Shown here piece by piece: positions 48,771 to 59,167 of a stretch of DNA of 64,000 nt. The notes beneath the pieces were generated by a model. It did no database searches and had not been told where the DNA came from. It was given only the letters and a program-made list of their open reading frames with translations. Position 1 is the stretch's first letter. Each line of letters starts with the position of its first letter. A program made the translations under genes and the position numbers. The stretch is from Brachionus rotundiformis. Taxonomy: Eukaryota; Rotifera; Eurotatoria; Ploima; Brachionidae. The stretch spans positions 80,177 to 144,176 of the forward strand of contig JAESIW010000136.1 of assembly GCA_016802295.1 (NCBI GenBank). Direction: 5' to 3'.

Positions 48771-49064
48771 TTTAATCCTTTTTATTTTTAGATAAAAATT
48801 AAAAATTTTTTCATTTCATTTATATTAATAAATAATTTAAACACAATTATATAAGTTTTCGGCCGGGCGCTCCATGGTCGTTGTTATTTATGATATCTTT
48901 CATTAGTATTAGAAAAAAGTTTTTATTTAAAAATTTATTAATAGATTTATGTGATTTATTTTGGTAAAACAGTAACAAAAAAATTATCTATTCATTTGAA
49001 AAAAATTTTTTCCATGATATTAATTAAAATAATTATTCATTTACTAGCAAAATTTTCCTTTTAA

Positions 49065-49896
49065 TTATTCTTCACAAGAATTTTTTTTTTTAATTAATTG
49101 TAAATCATGAAAAATTATTGAATGGTAAAATATATTCGCGAATACTGAAAAGTATTCCATTAGAGAGAAAAAAGAATAAACAAACCGCTCACAGTACTTA
49201 TTGTGGCGAATGTAAAAGTACAGCGACAACAAAAAACAGGTTAGATAGATACAAAAGGTACCTATTTTGAGTTTCAGAGACTTTTTTTCTACATCATTTA
49301 AATAATTGAAGGGTTTTTCCCGTGGCCAATAATATGTACCAATACAAATAAGCATATAGATGGAAGAAGTTGCCAAAAACATTATAAAACTCACCATGTG
49401 TATGAAAAATATTTCATCAGATGACACATAGGTTAAAATCAGAAGTGAAGTTAATTCAATGTTATGAAATATAAAAGCAGTTTTAACAACAAAAATATAA
49501 AGATTAATATTTTTCATAAATTTTGCCTTGGCTTGATAGTAATTTTTGTAGTATACAAACGAGATCAGATACCTTGGAAACGAGTCAATGCCGATGCAAA
49601 GTTTCCATAAGGTATTCTGTGGATAAAATACACTAATACATGCCGATATGGAAGGCAAAAAATTGAATACACCACAATGAGTTCTGTTTGCCAGATTGAA
49701 GTCTTTAAAAATTGATAAAAAAATGCATGTAATAAAAGCAATTAGTGGTAAGCTTAATCCAAAATAGCACAAATGCTTGAGGTTCAACTCTATTTCTTAA
49801 ATATGAATAAAAATTAAAACACAAAACATTATCCAAAATCCGTGGTATACCTTTGAATGATTTAGCCTCTTGCTTGGTCATCTGCTGCTTTTTCAT
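49065..49896 (-). CDS. PGAP2: Post-GPI attachment to proteins factor 2
   Basis: Exons 49896-49851 and 49795-49065, separated by a 55-bp intron, give 258 residues (human PGAP2: 254). PGAP2 is a multispanning Golgi protein needed for fatty-acid remodelling of GPI anchors. Recognised from RTHCGVFNFLPSISA after the first helix, the WKLCIGIDSFPRYLISF block, LLILTYVSSDEI, and the C-terminal YIRHNKYCERFVYSFFSLMEY. Six or so hydrophobic helices are visible. The short first exon supplies a basic cytoplasmic N terminus; splicing joins K-x-F-K to E-I-E-L-N-L. The gene lies convergent to the disordered-protein family. Confidence 0.93.
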
Positions 49897-50377
49897 ATTG
49901 GCATATTTTTAAGATTTTTGTTTATCAATATTTTATTCTCAATAAATTAAACATAATTTTTGATACTGAAAAATTCTTATTTATTCTACTAAAACTGGAA
50001 CATTATTAACTTTACTTTATAGTTTTCACAGTAACAACAAATAAATAAATTAATAAAAAATTCATCTAAAAATAATATTTTTAACTGTAGAAGGAAAAAT
50101 TTATTTGAAAATTTTTTATTCTCTAAATATTTTTAAACTATCTATTTTTTATTGAATAATAAAATATTATTGACAAAAAAAATTAAATCATTTAATTTAA
50201 TAGAATAACAAAATATATAAAAAAATTGAAGAGGAAATTAAAAAAAACAACTAAATTTACATTTTCGCAGCTTTTTTATCCATTAACTAATTTTATAACT
50301 AATGAAATATTACCAAATTTTAATTATATAACTTTAGATTATTTGAAAATTATTGAATTTAAATTCTGGATTTCAGA
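49897..50377. other. Divergent promoter region PGAP2/ACP1
   Basis: A 481-bp AT-rich spacer between two head-to-head genes; no recognisable core element. Confidence 0.5.
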
Positions 50378-50956
50378 ATGACAAAGCACAGTGTACTTTT
50401 TGTTTGCTTAGGTAATATTTTAGTATAAAAGATAAATTAAGCTAGAATTTGTTTTTTATTTTAGGAAATATATGCCGTTCGCCTATGGGCGAAGCAATAC
50501 TTCATGATTTGGCAACAAAAAATGGAGTGAGAGATAATTGGGTTATAGATTCGGCAGGCACTGGTGGACATGAGGCTGGCAACAGAATTTATGGAGGTGC
50601 TCAAAGAGTTTTGAAAAAATATGGTGTAAACTACGAGCACGTAGCTAGACAAGTATTTGAATTTTGCATTAAGTAATTATTTAATTAATAAGCTCTGATT
50701 AAAAAACAAGATAACAAAACAGGACTTTGACAAATTTGATCTAATTTTAGGCTTTGATACCGACAATATTAGAAATTTGGAACGAATTAAACCAAAAAAT
50801 AGCAAAGCTCAAATAAAATTGGTCAATTTTTTCAATGAAAAGAGAAAAAATAAAAATATTGAAGATCCATGGTATCCGGACACAAACGAAGCATTTGAGG
50901 CTGTCTACACAGACTGTCTCGAAGCTTGTAAAACATTACTCAATGAATACAAATAG
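50378..50956 (+). CDS. ACP1: Low-molecular-weight protein tyrosine phosphatase
   Basis: Exons 50378-50411, 50465-50652 and 50711-50956 (introns 53 and 58 bp) encode 155 residues, the normal length. Cytosolic phosphatase using a cysteinyl-phosphate intermediate. The P-loop C10-L-G-N-I-C-R16-S follows the first strand, split by intron 1 inside the Gly codon. The general acid is in the DPWY loop near residue 126. GNRIYGGAQRVLKKYGV and FDLILGFDTDNI match the family. All catalytic residues are present. COX17 begins 147 bases downstream on the same strand. Confidence 0.97.
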
Positions 50957-51103
50957 ATTTTTATTTTTATTTATTTAATCTAAAATTATTAAAACTTTAT
51001 CATTATAATTATATATTTAAAAAGTCATATTCAATAACAAGATATAATAATCTTGGACTGAAATTTAAAATTTAATGGTTAATTTAGTTCAAATAAATAG
51101 ATA

Positions 51104-51322
51104 ATGAGTAGTTCTTCGACCGAAAATGCCAAATCTTGTGAATCAGATTCATGTAATCTTGAGCAAAAGCCAAAAACCGAGAAAAAATTAAAGCCTTGTT
51201 GTGCATGTCCAGAGACCAAAAAGGCTCGAGATTTATGCATTGTTGAAAAAGGTGAAGAAAATTGCACTAGCTTAATAGAAGCTCACAAAGAATGCATGAG
51301 AAAAATGGGTTTTAATGTTTAA
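51104..51322 (+). CDS. COX17: Cytochrome c oxidase copper chaperone COX17
   Basis: Single-exon protein of 72 residues. COX17 carries copper in the mitochondrial intermembrane space to SCO1 and COX11 for assembly of cytochrome c oxidase. The copper-binding C32-C33 sits in KPCCACPETKKARD and the twin CX9C motifs are C35/C45 and C54/C64, which form the coiled-coil-helix-coiled-coil-helix fold by Mia40-dependent oxidation. The N-terminal 30 residues are polar and variable, as usual, though they hold two further cysteines (C12, C17). The 3' end lies 97 bases from the convergent DNAJB13 stop. Confidence 0.97.
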   Translation: MSSSSTENAKSCESDSCNLEQKPKTEKKLKPCCACPETKKARDLCIVEKGEENCTSLIEAHKECMRKMGFNV

Positions 51323-51419
51323 ATAACTAAGAAAAATTCTTTTAAATATTAAATTTTTAATTATTAAATTCTTAATTAAAATTTAAAAAAAAATAAAAAT
51401 TTTATGATAAAAAAAAATC

Positions 51420-52545
51420 TTAATCTTCAAAATCTGATGATTTCATTTGAACATTTTGTTTCTTGGGCTTTTCTTCTTTCTTGTAAGCGTTTGGTATCAA
51501 TGCCTTTTTGACAAAGTCCTTGCTATCAGAGTTTAAATACTTGGGAAATTCAATATCAAACTCAATAATTAGATCTCCTTTGGTACTCGGATCCTCAACA
51601 AGAGGCATGCCTTCGCCGGGAATCGAACGCGTGTATCCTGGTCTTAAAAAGAAAATATCTAATTGTCCTCAGTCCACATATTATATCTAGAAAAAATACT
51701 TGACAATGTCGGTGATTGGAATATCCAGAACTCTACCATCTAGAGTAGGTACATGTATTGTAGTACCGATTAGGGCCAAAGCCAATGGTATTTTTTGTAC
51801 ATAGATCAAATTTGATCCTTCTCTTCTGAAAATTGGATGTGGCTTATCCCTTACTATGAAAACAATATCAGCTGGAATGCTGTTCGGACCTTGGTCACCC
51901 TCCTGCTCAAATGTTATTCTTGTTCCTGGCCTCCAACCTCTTTTAACAGTAATGGTCAGTATTTTCTCTTTAAAACTGGATGTATGACCATCATCGTTCA
52001 TCACTCTGCGAGATATTTTCATTTTCTTGATACAACCATGGTAAACTTCTTCCAAAGAAAGCATTAGCTCTCTCTCAATTGGCGGATCTTGTTTCTTTCT
52101 GCCACGACCAGCAAGACCACCAAAATTTTCACTCTTGTCCAACTCGGCATGCTTGTAAAAATCAGCAAATGGGTTGTCACCTCCGAAAAACTCATGGAAT
52201 ATCTTATGAGGATCACCACAAAATGTATAAGGATCACTCCAGTTGCTTTTGTCTAAAGGAACTCCATTTTTGAGTCCCTCTTCTCCAAACTGGTCATATA
52301 TAGCTTTTCTTTGAGCTTTAAAAATAAACTTTTACCATTATTTTAAACTTTTGCCAAATAATTAACTTACGGTTACTTAAAACATCATAAGCCTCGGAGC
52401 TCTCACGAAATCTGTCTGCCGCGTGCCTATCACCAGGGTTTTTGACCGGATGAAAATTAAGTCCAATTTTTCTGTAAGCTTGCTTTATGTCAGCGTCTTT
52501 GGCACTACGCGTTATCTGTAGAATAGTGTAATAGTCCTTACCCAT
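51420..52545 (-). CDS. DNAJB13: DnaJ homologue of the DNAJB13 type, degenerate HPD
   Basis: Exons 52545-52371, 52315-51700 and 51642-51420, with 55- and 57-bp introns, give 337 residues. DNAJB13 is a radial-spoke component of motile cilia and flagella. Start is ATG 52545 (MGKDYY, as in vertebrate DNAJB13), not the TTG four codons upstream. The J domain has H32-P33-V34 in place of HPD; vertebrate DNAJB13 also lacks the Asp (HPL), so loss of Hsp70 stimulation is a family trait. GRGRKKQDPPIEREL, KISRRVMNDDG, GDQGPNSIPADIVFIV and IPGEGMPLVEDPS follow the two C-terminal client-binding domains. The last 35 residues form a lysine-rich tail. Implies motile cilia in this animal. Confidence 0.93.
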
Positions 52546-52796
52546 TTCCCAATACAATTATTTAAAAATTTTCTAATTTTATGTTTTTTTTTTAAGTCAA
52601 GATTAAACGAGTAAAAATTATTGGTATGATTCTCACCATGACAACTATTTTCAAAATTAAGGGCCTCTAAACTCCTTGATGCTTAAGACATGTTTTTATG
52701 TCTTGACAAATTTTCATTAATTTTAAATTATAATTTTTATTTTTTATTAATATATTATATTTAAAATTTAGTAAAATATAATAAAACTGGTTAAAA

Positions 52797-54566
52797 ATGT
52801 CAAATTTGCTAGCCAGCTATTTCATCAATAGTGGAAATGATATTGCCAGTAATACAAATACCACTGATATTGCTGGTCGGTCTTTTTTTGACATAATATC
52901 CGACTGCAAGAACTTTAGTGAGATAATAAAAATAAATAATTAATTAAACCTATTTTTCAATTAAATTTGATAATAAAAAGATGAAGAAATTGCAGAAAAT
53001 AGTCAAAATTCGTATGGGGAAATTTGGCCTTATCCAGACTGTGGCAAAGTTTTGAGCAAATCTTTCAAATTTGCTATAACTGAGCCCATGACCGATCCAA
53101 TTAGAATACTGGCCAATAAGTATTTCGAAGCAGCTGAAGCGGCTAAGCGTGTCTTGCCAAATGCGGACAGTGTGCTGCCTGATGCCAATGGCCTCCAGAT
53201 TTTAATTGTAATATTTAATTGAAGCCTTAGTTTATATTTTAAATTTATTTAATTATTTTACTAAAGAAATGCGGTTGTTTTCGTTCAGCAATTAATTTAA
53301 CTTATAAAATTTTATCTAATTTACCTACTGATGAGTTTTATACTCCTTTTTCACTACAAGTATTTAAACAATTTAATATTGCTTAAATATAAATTTTAAT
53401 TTATGATATTATCAAATTAAGATTTGGTTTGTTCGGATATCAATCTTATTAAAAATGAAATTTTTCAAAGAGGCCGAAATTGAATTGAAACAATTCAATA
53501 GTTTTGAAAGTCAGGAGTTTTTCCACAAGTCAAATTGGTCTAATCAATTTGGAACATTTGTATCTTTTGGTTTACGCATTCTAAATGCCGAATTGGCACA
53601 TTATATGGGCAATTCAAATGACAGCTTGTCAAACTTGTATAAATTATTATCAATAGTTAGAAAAATTTTAATCAAACTACCCGATGATGAAGGTAAGAGT
53701 TAACTCTGAAATTGTGACATCACATTCAAGTTTTTTAGTTGCTAGAAAAATTTGGAATGAACGAAAAATCAAAACTTTATATTCAATTTCAAATATTTTA
53801 ATTAGTCGTAAAGTAAAAAATAATTATTTATCAAATTTGATAAAAGTTAACAATTAAATTTTCCCTATGAAAAGAATTACTCAAAAGCGTTTAAGATTTT
53901 GGATGAAATTGCCAAGTCAGAGTATGCGGACAAAAATGCAGTTTGGTCTTCCATTGGTAAACTTTATTGTACTGTAAGATAAGATCTATTCTATTGGCTT
54001 TAAATATTTTAATTTATTAATACAAGTTTGGAGACGCTGTAAATGCAAGTGATTGTTTTAAAAAAGCCAAAACTTATTCGGACGAAAATTTGCCAAATAA
54101 CAAGTGCAGAAATCTTTTAAATTTGTAAATTATTTTAATTAAACTATTTAACAAAATTATCAAATAAATAAAATATTTTTTAGAAGTTTTTTAAAAATCA
54201 TAAATCATCAGTACAAAGAAGCTTTGGAATATTTAAAAGAAGCTGACCAATTAGCCATCAACAATCCAACAGTAAGACTAAACAATTTTATTTTATCTCT
54301 AATTTAATACTTTTAAAATAAAGATTTTAAATAATATGGCATTTTGTTTATTCTATTCGGGTAATTTAATCGAAGCTATCAAACTAATTGAATCTAGATT
54401 TTACTCGAATCCGGCCAAATACCTCAATGAGAGCCTTTTATTCAATTTATGCACCTTGTATGAACTAGAATCTTCCAAGGCTGTACAAAAAAAATTAAAT
54501 TTACTCTTATGGCTAAATAAGTATGCAGGTGATGGTTTTAATGAAACTTGTCTACAATTACAATGA
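52797..54566 (+). CDS. TRAPPC12: Trafficking protein particle complex subunit 12
   Basis: Nine short exons, 52797-52917, 52981-53207, 53267-53359, 53422-53692, 53739-53812, 53875-53973, 54027-54124, 54184-54271 and 54324-54566, give 437 residues. TRAPPC12 belongs to TRAPPIII, which acts in ER-to-Golgi traffic and autophagy, and also has a mitotic role in vertebrates. Evidence: IWFVRISILLKMKFFKEAE, SFGLRILNAELAHYMGN, then TPR helices ending with ILNNMAFCLFYSGNL, YLNESLLFNLCTLYELESS and FNETCLQLQ at the stop, all matching the human C-terminal half. The long disordered N terminus of the vertebrate protein (735 residues) is absent. Divergent from DNAJB13; 52 bases from the convergent SAYSD1 stop. 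Confidence 0.93.
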
Positions 54567-54618
54567 TTTAGCATTCAAATATTATTTATTTTATTTTTTT
54601 AATAAAAAATATCTTTGC

Positions 54619-55119
54619 TCAAAATGGTTTGATTAAGTTTTTTTCCAATTGTTCAGCAGTAATTGTGCCTTGGATTCGTTCAACATTTGGATTAAAAACC
54701 GAATATGCGCTAAGTTTGCTTTTCTTTCCAACATTTGTATTCAAATAGATAATAACTAAAAGTGAGCAAACAAAATATACCATACCAAATTCCAATTTTA
54801 TAAATAGCGCAAACAATATGGTCCAAAGTAGAATTTTTAGGACCAATTTTAAAATTTTTAGTCTAAATTCTTCAGGCTCTTGTTCAGGTGTATCCTCTAC
54901 TTCATTAATTAATACTGATTGTTTTTCTTTTTCCTTGATTAAATGTCCTCGTCTTATGACCTTATTTGATTCGATTTGTTTGTTGGCAGAGACGTCTCCA
55001 TTTTGGAAGAAAAAAATTTTTTTAAAAATGCTCAAATTTGACTTGGTATTTTTTTCATTTTGTTTATCTTCAATTAATTTCTTTTCGCGAAATTTGGCCA
55101 ACTTTGCCTCTATTTCCAT
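54619..55119 (-). CDS. SAYSD1: SAYSvFN domain-containing protein 1
   Basis: Single-exon protein of 166 residues (human: 183). SAYSD1 is an ER membrane protein reported to bind UFMylated ribosomes and help clear translocation-stalled proteins. The family-defining segment is SAYSVFNPNVERIQGT near residue 137, preceded by a hydrophobic hairpin (about 93-130) and by a charged coiled-coil-like N terminus (EAKLAKFREKKL). The ATG at 55119 matches the usual short polar start. Confidence 0.93.
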   Translation of the reverse strand: MEIEAKLAKFREKKLIEDKQNEKNTKSNLSIFKKIFFFQNGDVSANKQIESNKVIRRGHLIKEKEKQSVLINEVEDTPEQEPEEFRLKILKLVLKILLWTILFALFIKLEFGMVYFVCSLLVIIYLNTNVGKKSKLSAYSVFNPNVERIQGTITAEQLEKNLIKPF

Positions 55120-56103
55120 TTAGTCGTCTACAAATTAACTCGTTGATGTATTATTTTCATTAAATATGTTAAAATTTTAATTTTTAAAATTAACATTAAA
55201 TTATCTCAGCTCATTTAATGAAGCATATGAGACATTTGATCATAATTGATAAATAAGACTTCGATTTTTTTTTATCAAATAAAACTAAAAGCAAAAATTT
55301 TTAAAAATTTAGATATATATTTAATTTTTTGAAGAAATCATTATGTGTTTTTATATCAATTTACAGTAAAGAAAATTTCAATTTAATAAACATCATTGAG
55401 CATAATTCATTATTTTTTTGAAATAATTAAAAAAAATTAGCAAAAATTACTTTCGCCAAAGAAACATTTCAATGTAATATTTGTTTAGTTAAAGTTTATC
55501 CTAAAAAAATTTTAAGCTGGCTTATTTAAAAACAAATACTATCTTTTGAGATAAAACTTTTGGAAAGAAATTGGAACTTTTGAAGATTTAAGTTAATAGA
55601 TCAAGACATGAGAATAATTAAAGGAAAAAATGAGATGTTAAACTGTCAAGAAATACTATTTATTTTTAAGTTTATTAATTATTATTTATTTTTTGGAATT
55701 AAGTCAATATGAACTAGATAACCGTGTTTTGACTGATGCATCAGTCATGAGTAAAGCTATTTTTAACAAGAGGATATCTGGCCTATTTAAAACATATGAA
55801 AAAATTAATTTTAAAAGTAGAAAAAATCCAGGTGAAGTCTTAAAAATAACCCAGGTATTCATTATATTTAATCAATTTTAAACAGCTATTTAAGTGTTGT
55901 CTATAAAAGGCAATTTAATATTTTTTAATTTAGTTGACGTCTCAAACTATTATAAACTTAGTAATGCTCAGATCCTAGATTATTTACATAATTTGAAAAT
56001 TTAAAATTTCATAATATTAATTGCAATTTTTCACTAAAAAAAATAATTTTTTCTTAGTTTTTGGTTTTTTTTTAATCTAATTTTAAGAATTAAGTAACAA
56101 AAT
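55120..56103. other. Spacer SAYSD1-POR with a possible gene fragment
   Basis: Mostly AT-rich DNA without signals apart from the two putative exons at 55704-55978 described separately, and the POR promoter at its right end. Confidence 0.5.
55704..55978 (+). CDS. Unrecognised two-exon coding fragment
   Basis: The stretch 55704-55854 is preceded by an AG acceptor, followed by a CAG|GTATTC donor, and reads openly as a normal-looking protein sequence (...YELDNRVLTDASVMSK..., ...NPGEVLKITQ). A following segment 55934-55978 after TTTAG keeps the frame (LTSQTIINLVMLRS) and ends in TAG. Codon use looks coding rather than random AT. I found no convincing upstream exon or start, so it may be the 3' end of a small gene, a decayed copy, or chance. 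Function unknown. Confidence 0.3.
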
Positions 56104-58384
56104 ATGTTAAATTTGACTATGATGGGATACACAGACTTTCTGATGATTGGTGGTATAACAGCCATAGCATTGTACCTATGGGCTTCATCCAAATCTAAAC
56201 AACAGCCTACCATGGTCGATTTGAAAAAACTCAAAGTTTTGCCATCAAAGTAAATTTAAACCAATTAATGCCAATGATTAATTGTCCTAATTGTGCACTT
56301 AAAGCATTGAAGATAACACATCACCAAACTCTGTGTCAGAAAAGGGTCTTATTGAAAAAATGAAGTCTTCTGGCAAAACTATTGTTATTTTTTTTGGTTC
56401 TCAGACCGGAACTGGTGAAGAATTTGCTCAGCGTCTTGCCAAAAATTGTCGCCTTTATGGTCTCAAAGCTTTGGTCGTCGATCCTGAGGAGGTCGATCTG
56501 GTATGCCACATAAATTAAAGTTATTTTCCTCTAATTATTTATTCAGGAAGAATTGTCAAGACTTAATGAAATACCAAATGCAATAGCTGTGTTTATAATG
56601 GCCACTTATGGAGAAGGAGACCCGACTGACAATGCCCAAGAGCTTTTCGACTATTTGCAGCAAGGTGAGTGGGACTTGAAGGGACTTAAGTATGGCGTTT
56701 TTGGTCTTGGCAACAAAACTTATGAACACTACAATGAAATTGGTAAATACTTTGACAAAAGATTGGAAGAATTAAACGGAAGTCGTTTGATTGAACTTGG
56801 ATTGGGGGATGATGATGCCAAGTAAACGAAAAATAAAAAATTTCGAAAAAATTCATAATTTATCTAATTAAAAGTATTGAAGAAGACTTTGTCACTTGGA
56901 TGGACAAATTCTGGCCAGTTGTATGTGATTTTTATGGAATATCAGCCTCAGAACAAGACATTAGGTATTTGTTTTTACCTTGAGTTATTCTCTTTTTATC
57001 TAAAGATAAACTTTCCAAAAAGTATGAGACAATATAAATTAATGAGTTTGGAAGATGTGCCTGTAGAGAAGATATTCAAAGGTGAAGTCTATAGATTAAA
57101 TTCTTATGTGAAGCAAAAACCGCCCTACGACAGCAAAAATCCTTTCATGGCACCCATTTCGGTCAAATACGATCTGTTCAAAGACACAAACAGAAAATGT
57201 TTACATATTGAACTGGACATAACCGATTCAAGGTTAAGATACGAAGCTGGCGATCATGTGGCCATTTATCCAGCCAATGATCCAGAGATTGTGAATCGAA
57301 TTGGTCAATTGCTTGATGTGGATCTTGATCAAACATTTTCTCTGATAAATATTGATGAGGACGCTTCCAAGAAGCACCCTTTTCCTTGTCCGACCACATT
57401 TCGCACTGCACTTACCTTCTATTTGGACATAACTTCATTACCAACAACTCAGCTGATCAAAGAATTGGCACAGTATGCAACCGATGAGTCAGAAAAAAAA
57501 AATCTTCAACTAATGGCATCTGCTAGTGAAGAAGGAAAGGCTTTTTATAACTCTTTTATTAGAGATGACCACACAGATTTGGTTAATTTGTTGGAAAAAA
57601 TGTCCTCATTGAAACCCCCTGTTGACCATGTCATGGAATTATTGCCAAGACTTCAAGCTCGTTACTACTCCATTTCGTCTTCGCCAAAGGTTCATCCAAA
57701 CACTATTCACTTGACTTGTACAGTTGTTGAATATGAAACTAAAGATGGTAGAAGTTGTAAAGGTGTAACAACAAATTGGCTTTTAAACAAGCCAGTTACT
57801 GATGACTTAAGGCCTAAAGTACCAATATTTGTTCGAAAATCACAATTTAGACTTCCATTTAAATTCCAAACATCAATCTTAATGATTGGACCTGGCACTG
57901 GTTTGGCCCCATTTAGAGGTTTTTTGCAAGAAAGAGACTATTACCGTAAAGAAGGTCGAATGGTTGGAAAATCCATTCTGTACTATGGATGCAGAAGAAA
58001 AGCAACTGAATATTTATACCAAGAGGAATTGGAACAATACGAATCAAATGGAACATTGACTAAATTGAATGTTGCATTTTCACGTGACCAAGAAGAGAAA
58101 ATTTACGTCACCCATTTGATTAGAAAAGATGCTAGCATGGTTTGGAGTATAATTAAAGAGGGAGGTCATATATATGTTTGCGGGTAAGTGGTAGTTAACT
58201 AATTAAATAAAAATTATTTTTTTGAATTTGTTTGCCAAGTGATGCCAAAAATATGGCCAGGGATGTGCACGATATTTTAATAGACATATGTGAAAAAGAA
58301 GGCGGCATGGGACGCACACAGGCTGTTCAGTATGTCAAAGACTTAGGCCAAAAATCAAGATATGTTTTAGATGTTTGGAGTTAA
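56104..58384 (+). CDS. POR: NADPH-cytochrome P450 reductase
   Basis: Exons 56104-56249, 56305-56500, 56547-56821, 56875-56964, 57023-58183 and 58240-58384 give 670 residues (human: 680). The enzyme is held in the ER by its N-terminal helix (GGITAIALYLWA) and passes electrons from NADPH through FAD and FMN to cytochromes P450 and heme oxygenase. FMN site: FFGSQTGTGEEFA and ATYGEGDPTDNA. FAD site: ARYYSISSSP and the GVTTNWL loop. NADPH site: IGPGTGLAPFRGF, YYGCRR, and CGDAKNMARDV across the last junction. The C terminus is the expected DVWS. All introns are 46-58 bp. All domains intact, so functional. Confidence 0.98.
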
Positions 58385-59167
58385 ATTGTTTGATTATTTT
58401 AGTTTTCTTATTTAATAAAAAAATTACGCTTAATTTGATTGTTTATCATTGTAATATCATTGTAATGAAAATAACTTTTTTAAATTTTATAGATTTATTT
58501 TACATTATATAAGGTAAATTAATTAACCTAAAATGTAATTGCAAGGCTTTAGCCAAATATCCTGAATATTTCACATTATTATACATCTTCATATTACATT
58601 TAAATTATTCTTATGGAACTTTAAATTAATTGAAAAAATAATGCAAATATTTCTTTAAATTTAATATTTTTTTGTAATAATTAATAATTAAGAAATGAGG
58701 TGATTATTTAAACTTGAAAACAAAAAAAAAATATTGAAAACATTGTATTTTATTAAAAAGTGAAAAATCTAGGGAAAAAAAAAAATTCTGCAATTGAATA
58801 TTGAAATTTAAATTTGTGAATAATAAAATTCTAAAATTAATAAATATAAGTTAAAAGTTTTATATATTCATTAAATTTTTTTTATTAAATAACCAATATT
58901 ACAAAGAAATAAAGAACATTACTTATTTGTTTAAGCCAAAAAAATATGAAAAATAAACTTAAGCTATTTTAGATAGTTTTACAATAGATACCTCGTGGAT
59001 TAAATACTTACCTGGTGATGAAGTACTTTATGGCATGAATTTATACAGATTCAAAAGGTTGTAACTAGACTAATATAATTCTAAGATTTTTAATATATTT
59101 TTGTTGACACAATTTAGAATCAAAATAAAAATAGTAAAAATAAAATTTTATTATATTAAATTATAAC
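58385..59167. other. Intergenic POR-nuclear receptor
   Basis: Convergent 3' ends; AT-rich with no gene called. Around 58975-59060 composition is less extreme and the minus strand contains CAG|GTAAGTATT, a strong splice donor (its plus-strand complement equals the first bases of U1 snRNA), but no coding exon or snRNA structure fits. Confidence 0.5.

Noticed and set aside
59004..59100. Possible U1 snRNA gene (ATACTTACCTGG followed by a U-rich Sm-like site about 90 bases on)
   Set aside because: The sequence after the first 12 bases lacks the U1 stem-loop I and its loop sequence; the match is also just the complement of a perfect splice donor.
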